From Nageia nagi (Eukaryota; Pinophyta): a DNA stretch of 64,000 bases. The translations under genes were made by a program, and so were the position numbers. Below, piece by piece: positions 58,260 to 64,000 of the stretch (within the stretch, counting starts at the first letter, position 1; the number at the start of each line of letters is the position of its first letter). Below the pieces are notes generated by a model, which saw only the letters and a list, made by a program, of their open reading frames with translations, was not told the DNA's origin and made no database searches. The stretch spans positions 7,936,001-8,000,000 of the forward strand of contig JBITNC010000002.1 in NCBI GenBank assembly GCA_050084985.1, written 5' to 3'.

Positions 58260-60476
58260 ATGATCATCTCATCTTGGAACACTCGGGGTCTACATTCCCC
58301 TGATAAAATTAGAATGGTAAGATCTTTGATTCAACAAAAAAAACCTTCTAATTTATTTCTCCAAGAAACAAAGTATTATGCTATTGAAATAACAAACTTT
58401 AGAAAAAAAATTGGGCCTGTTGTGACTTTAATGCCTCTAACTCTAATGAGAACTTAGGGAGCACTCTATTTTATGGGATAGAAAAATTGTAGAATCTACC
58501 ATGATCTCTGTAAAAAGATTATTGGATGTGTGTCCTAGTCAAACATCTAAACATTGGTTTCATTTTTACTCTTATTAATATTTATGCTCTCTAAGATTAT
58601 GTAAAAAAAATTGAATGTTGGAATCAACTCTCATAATGGTTGGTCTTATATAGTTATACTCCTTATATAATAGGAGGGGACTTCAATGCCATCCGAAATC
58701 TAAATAAAAAATAAGGCAACAAGTGTAGATTGAAAAGATGTAAGGAGGAATTTAGCAGCTTTATTGATTCATGTAAGCTCCTTAAACCATTATGCACCAA
58801 AGGTGAATTTTCCTATTCTAACAAATGCTCAAAAGATTTCAAAGTTCTTAGAAAGCTTGATAGATTTTTGTTCACACCTCATTGGGCCTCTTTAGGATTC
58901 CTTATGCAAACAAAAATTTTACCATTAGGGGGATCTAATCACTAGAATATTTCAACAATAATTGATTTGCATTGCAAGCATAGGGGATTCCCTTTCATAT
59001 TTGAATGAATGTGGCTAAAACATGAGGCTTTTGATAATTTAGTTGTGGAATGGTAGAATGAAGAAAGTCATGTTTATGGCACCTTGATTTTTCAATTCTC
59101 CACCAAACTACACAAACTAAAGGAAAAGCTAAAAATATGGAATAAGCAATCCTTTGACAACATTGATGAGAACCATATGTTGCTAGAAGAAGAGCTAAAA
59201 CTAGTGGAGGAGCACCTAAAATATGACCAGGATACCCATCTACTTGAATAAGAATGAAAACTACTCTAATAACTCAATAATATATACCTCCATGAGGAAA
59301 TATTCTAAAAGTAGAAATCACATGTGCAATGGTTGAATGAAGGGGATGGTAACACTAATTTTTTCATGCCTCTACCATGTCTCACAGGGCAGTTAACCAG
59401 ATCACCAAACTTCATACAATAGATTATCAAGTCCTCACAATGGAAAATGAATTGGATAATCATATTATCTCTTTCTATAAGAATCTCATCATAGAAGAAG
59501 CAACTAGCAGAAATGAAGCATAAGAGCACTTTCTAAATACCATTCCAACTCTTATCTCCCCATACCAAAATGAAATGCTAGCCAATCCCATCTCATAAGA
59601 AGAGGTCCTCATAGCACTCTCGCAAATGAAGAGTTTTGGTGCCCCAGGCCCTAATGGTTTCCCTCGAGGATTCTTTCAATACTTTTGGTATTTGCTTAAG
59701 GATAAAATTATCAAGGTATTAAAAGAGTCCTTCAACTAAAAATAATTGTTGGGAAGACTCAACCATACCTTCTTAGCTTTGATTCCTTAGACTGCAGAGG
59801 TGAATACAATTGAGGCCTTCCGCCTTATATCCCTTTGTAACAACATATATAAAATCATTTCCAAGGTGGCTACAAATCAACTCAAACAGGTTATTCCTAA
59901 CATCATTTTAGAAGAACAAAAAACTTCTTGTTAAAGAAAGATAACTCATAGATGGACCTATTCTTATTCATTAATTAATACATTCTATTTTCAAGTCCAA
60001 AAGCAAAGGTATTCCGATGAAGTTTGACATGAAGAAAGCTTTTGATCGCATTAATTAGAACTTTCTCTTTTGAATGATGAAAATATTTGGTTTTATTGAG
60101 GAATGGATACAATGGATATCATCCCTCATCATCAACCCTTCTCCATTCTCATCAATGGAAGTACGCAAGCCTACTTTAAGAATTCGTAGGACCTTTGACA
60201 AGGTGATCCCCTTTCCCCTACTTATTTATCATTATTGCATAAGCTCTTGGTAGGGGATTGATATACCTCTTATCCACCAATAATATAAAAGGCCTCCACA
60301 TTAATATGTTATGTCCCCTTATGACTCATTCCCAATTTGTAGATGACACCTTCCTTGCAGTTTACCCCTCAGTCCAAGAGATTCATGCTCTCAAAACCCT
60401 TCTCAATTCTAATAAATTTAATCCTAATCTCCTTAAATCATTTGAAATCTCTCACAACATCAACATAAAAAAATAA
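58260..60476 (+). pseudogene. LINE ORF2 relic (endonuclease and reverse transcriptase)
   Basis: The N-terminal endonuclease starts MIISSWNTRGLHSPDKIRMV and has LFLQETK (catalytic Glu box) and GGDFNAI near 58677-58697. RT pieces follow: GAPGPNGFP (59638-59664), EAFRLISLCNNIYKIISKVA (59810-59869), MKFDMKKAFDRIN (60018), QGDPLSP (about 60197), and the catalytic HSQFVDDTFLAVYP (60331-60372; FVDD). ORF2 copies LINE RNA at a nicked target. Multiple stops and frame changes; the zf-RVT and RNase H domains are cut off at 60476. Confidence 0.85.
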
Positions 60477-60477
60477 C

Positions 60478-60829
60478 ATAATAGCCAATCTCACAATCTC
60501 AACACCAATATAAAGTGGTTCCTCTATACATCCACTAACTAAGATCTTTTTCATTCACAAAGTGCCTCTCTTACAACAACTCTTCCTACTTCTCCTAACA
60601 ATCCTAAAGCATAACAATACACCAAACTTAAGTAACTAAACAAGAAGGGGGGCCATCTATTTATAGGGCAAAATCATCCCTTTAACCACCCTTATACCCA
60701 AGGGTTAGGCTAGGGTTACATAATTTGATATTCACTAGACACTTAAAGGTATTTAGAGATACTTTAAGTGTTAAGTGGGTTACATACAAGGAAATATTAA
60801 TACACAATAATATATTATACATTCCAACA
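60478..60829 (-). repeat. 3' LTR of the minus-strand Copia element
   Basis: About 350 bp. The start (TGTTGGAATG, minus) is sharp because a polypurine tract precedes it. The far edge near 60478 is less certain because no second LTR is available for comparison. Confidence 0.7.
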
Positions 60830-61317
60830 CTCTCCTTTAATGCAATATTGGGATAGAACGTAGAAGAGAGAATAAAAAGAGAGTAAGAGAGGGTTCTCCT
60901 CCATAGAGATACAATTAAAGATGGGAACTTTTACATCTTTGAGAAATAAGTAAGATCTTAGTTTGAGACTCACTACTTTACGATTTGAAAAAATGGTTTA
61001 CAATACAATCATAAACCACAACTAGTTTCATTGTATAAAGTAGTCATTCAACAACAAGTTTTCACGATGAGCTTGCCCGCCTGAAATAAGTAACATGTAT
61101 TATCAAGAAGAAACCTACAAGCTACAAACAGCTTATAAACAAGATCAGTTAGATGCATCATATCAACATAAGATAAATGAATCAAGTAATGTCATCCATA
61201 AATTAATCAATGGTGCACTATAAGTCATCATAAAGATTCTAAGCCAATACTCGTAGTAACTTGTTGTATATAAAATATGTGTCGATCAACATCAAAATTA
61301 GAGCATAAGAACATACA

Positions 61318-61800
61318 AATTCCTCACATATAAATAACCAAATAATGCCAAAATGTACATATTGATTCTCCACATATTAATAACTGAAACACTGCTGAAA
61401 AAATAAAGCATAAGCACATACAAGTTCCTCACATATCGATAACCAAGCAGTGCCAAAATACACATAGTGATTCCTCACATATTGATAACTAAAATAGTGC
61501 TAGCAAAAGCTAAAATGTACCACTAGTTCCTCACATAGAGAGAACTAACCATGAAAGTGTATATCATCTACTCAAAAATAGTTCCTCACACAGAGCAAAC
61601 TAACCACAAAGGTGTACATAATATGATCAAAAAATAGTTCCTCACATAGAATGAACTAACCATGAAGGTGTACATGATATACTCAAAAAATATACAATAG
61701 TTCCTCACATAGAGGGAACTAACCATGAAGGTGTACATAATATGCTAAAAAAATGTACAATAGTTTCTCACATAAAGCAAAATAACCATAAAGGTTTGTA
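61318..61800 (-). repeat. Degenerate tandem repeats in the Copia 3' untranslated region
   Basis: Nine copies of a GTTCCTCACATA-type unit, at about 61318, 61369, 61430, 61472, 61526, 61581, 61637, 61700 and 61763. The last five also share AACTAACCAT(G/A)AAGGTGTACAT and have a period of 55-63 bp. It lies between the RNase H end and the 3' LTR. Confidence 0.75.
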
Positions 61801-62068
61801 CAAAGATCAATATTGTACAACAAAATATCCTCTTAAGAATGAAGTTGTCATCACAAACATGAATTCAAAAAATTCAACCTTCACTCCCCCTTGAGGTCAA
61901 CTTCACCAACCTAATAGAATCCCTAAGCTTGCAAAACTAGGCTTTATGAAGGAGCTTGGTGACCATATCAATAAAGTTTAGGATAGATGGACAATACTGC
62001 AAGTGGAGAATATCATCCAGAACCTTCTCCCTAATAAAGTAGGCTTAGATTTCTATGTGCTTTGTTCT

Positions 62069-64000
62069 CTAACAAAAAATAGGATTCTTTGCCAAAGTAA
62101 TAGCCAATTGATTGTTTGAAAAAAATTGAGATGGACAAGCTTGCTCATACCCAATTTCTTGCAAAAGGTGCCTCAACCAAATAGCTTCTTGGGATGCTAC
62201 TAACATTGCTCGATATTCAGCCTCTATGGTGGAGAGATCAGTTATTGGAAGCCCAAGAGATAGCACCTGAACCAATGCTAAATACATAAGCAGAGGTTGA
62301 TTTTTTGTCATCTCTATCTCCCCCATAGTTAGAGTCTAAGAACTCTAAGAGAACAAATGAGAAAAACTTGACATACTTAAGAGCAAGATCCTTAGTGCTT
62401 GCAACATACCTCAAAATTTGCTTAACAACATTAAGGTGCTCAACATATGGCTTCCACGTAAATTGTACCATTAAATTCATGGTAAAGGTAATCTAGCCTA
62501 GAGATAGTCAAATAAAGAAGATTGCCAATTAATTACCTGTAAGCTGTAGCATCTACCAATTGAGAGTTGGAACTAAGAGATAAAGTGATTATAGGAGAGA
62601 TTGGGATTGGAACAAGTTTGCACTCATCCATTCCAAACTTTTGCAAGATATTTGAGATATACTTGGATTGACTAAGATAAGTACAATTCTTGTATTAGTA
62701 CACTATCAATCATTTTAAAAGTTGCCTTGAGTTTAGATATGCTCTCTTGGATGATTTCAATATTATTCCCTATAATCAACAGATCATACACATAGAGAAG
62801 AATTAATACAAAGTCTTGTCCTTGATTGAGCACATAAATATCAATATTATAGAAGCACTTAAGAAACCCAATGTCTTCAAAGTATCCTAAAATATTTTTG
62901 TACCAGGCTCTAGATGCTTACTTAAGTCCATACAAGGACTTATTTACCTTGCATATAAATGAGTCTTTTCCATCCATAACAAACCTTATTGGTTGGTTCA
63001 TGTAGATTTTCACATCTAGGTCACCATTGAGAAAAGCACTCTTGATGTTAAGTTGAAAAAATTTCCAACCTTTAGCTACTGAAAGAGCAAGGATTACCCT
63101 GATAGAAAGTTTCCTTATAATTAACTCCATATGTTTGAGTGAAACCCTTAGCTACTAACCTTGCTTTGTATTTCTCAATCTCTCTAACTAAATCATATTT
63201 GACCATGTAAATCCATTTATTACTAATCACATATCAATCATTGAAATAGAGAACCAAATCCCAAGCTTGATTTTTCATTAGAGACTCATACTCCACATTC
63301 ATCGCTTTCATCCAACACTTGTGCTTTGAGTCTTCCTTGAAGGATGAGGGGTCATTCTTACTATTAGTTTTGGCAAATAAGGATTTATTTAAAGTCATAC
63401 TTCTTGTTATCCTTTGTGTTTGAGAGTTTGTTTTTCTCCTGAGATGACATATCCACACTAACATACAACCAAATAAGTGCAATAAAAGAATCATTTGAAT
63501 CATCAACATTCTCACAAGAAGCAACTTCCTTAGGAAGTTCATTGAACTTTACATCCCCCGAGATAAACACTTCTTTAGAGTACAGAGAGTAGAGCCTATA
63601 GCCTCTATGCTAACCATTATAATTGAAAAAGAAGGTCTTTTCAGATATCATATACAACTTCTTTCTTTACTCAGAAATAATTTCAACATAGGCATTACAA
63701 CCAAAAGCTTTAAGGTGAGAGATGTTGGGTTTCTTTCTTGTTCATTCCTTATACAAGGTTTTGCCTTCAATTGCTATCATGGGGAACCTATTTATGGTGT
63801 AGATCGCAATGCTTATAGATTCACCTCATAAGAAGTTAGGAAGGTTTTCCAACATACACCTCGTCATTTCTTGAATGGTTCTATTTTCTTTTCTTTTAGG
63901 TACACTAGTTTGTTGCAGGGTGTTAGGGATCATAAATTGACTTTTGATCCTATATTTGGCATGATATTCATTGCTTTATATTCACCCCAATTATCATATT
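62069..64000 (-). pseudogene. Copia polyprotein remnant (integrase C-term, RT, RNase H)
   Basis: From the window edge leftward on the minus strand: integrase end motifs HLKAFGCNAYVEI (about 63680) and YSKEVFISGDVKFNELPKEV (about 63540-63600); WMKAMNVEYESLMKNQAWDL (63234-63330), the RT start; ILALSVAKGWKFFQLNIKSA then FLNGDLDVKIYMNQP and KVNKSLYGLK (62918-63130); a degraded YVDD-equivalent LYVYDLLIIGNN near 62780; EHLNVVKQILRYVASTKDLA and KKSTSAYVFSIGSGAISWAS (62238-62480); and STIEAEYRAMLVASQEAIWL then RHLL (62069-62326), the RNase H end. The catalytic YVDD has become YVYD, and several stops and frameshifts occur, so it is inactive. Confidence 0.88.

Larger units (their letters stand above)
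56680..60476 (+). mobile_element. L1-type LINE, 3'-truncated by a Copia insertion
   Basis: It contains an ORF1 relic with a CCHC-type knuckle and an ORF2 relic with endonuclease and reverse transcriptase, in the order typical of plant L1 elements. The RT frame stops at 60476, where a minus-strand Copia LTR begins, so zf-RVT, RNase H and the poly-A tail are missing from this window. Many stops and frameshifts. Confidence 0.85.
60478..64000 (-). mobile_element. Copia LTR retrotransposon (minus strand), runs off the window
   Basis: The 3' LTR is about 60478-60829. On the minus strand it starts TGTTGGAATG after the purine tract TAAAGGAGAG (60830-60839) and has a TATA box CTATAAATAG (60657-60666, minus). 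Upstream on the minus strand lie RNase H, reverse transcriptase and the integrase C-terminal region, in Copia order (INT before RT). The 5' LTR, gag and protease lie beyond 64000. It inserted into the LINE at about 60476. Confidence 0.9.

Overview
The window looks like plant nuclear DNA, most likely from a gymnosperm with a large, TE-rich genome (inference). It is AT-rich and gene-poor. It is packed with old plant LTR retrotransposons (tRNA-iMet primer sites), L1-type LINEs and hAT transposons, most of them mutated and nested in one another. One protein-coding gene is clearly intact: ABCF4/GCN4, a plant soluble ABC protein, on the minus strand at 53677-55806.

Layout. 1-1604 and 9823-13250: minus-strand retroelement debris, a lysine/glutamate-rich broken ORF and an L1 reverse-transcriptase relic. 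1605-9822: three retrotransposons nested like Russian dolls. A short-LTR Copia relic (1610-9817) holds a gag-only Gypsy relic (2028-7945), whose 5' LTR holds a tiny LTR element with only about 160 bp between its LTRs (2633-4518). Target-site duplications bracket each layer. 13260-20341: an array of hairpin-prone repeats, then a broken long ORF of unknown family on the plus strand, then an LTR-like 1-kb segment. 21085-26767: a second, diverged member of the same ORF family on the minus strand, again with an upstream hairpin array and a 1-kb LTR-like end. 26768-33386: non-coding DNA with a minus-strand Copia LTR and a GC-rich patch. 33387-36156: a short minus-strand LTR element (TSD GTATT). 36366-42688: a degenerate minus-strand hAT element (TSD TGGTATAG) split by an ORF-less relative of the 21-27 kb element (38650-41214). 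42697-47160: non-coding DNA with several local duplications. 47161-50884: a near-full-length plus-strand hAT element with 12-bp terminal inverted repeats. 50985-51610: a decayed duplicate of the ABCF4 5' region beside one exon that resembles RsmH/MraW methyltransferase. 53677-56180: ABCF4 with its 5' UTR. 56680-60476: a plus-strand L1 LINE with ORF1 and ORF2, cut at its 3' end by a minus-strand Copia element that runs off the window (about 60478-64000).

The most unusual item is the paired architecture at 14.8-20.3 kb and 21-26.8 kb. A diverged protein family that I cannot name, with no reverse transcriptase or transposase signature, sits each time between an array of imperfect palindromes and a 1-kb LTR-like segment. 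A third copy without the ORF sits in a hAT element. This fits an undescribed non-autonomous retroelement group, or a captured extra (env-like) ORF of one. Both visible ORF copies are now broken.
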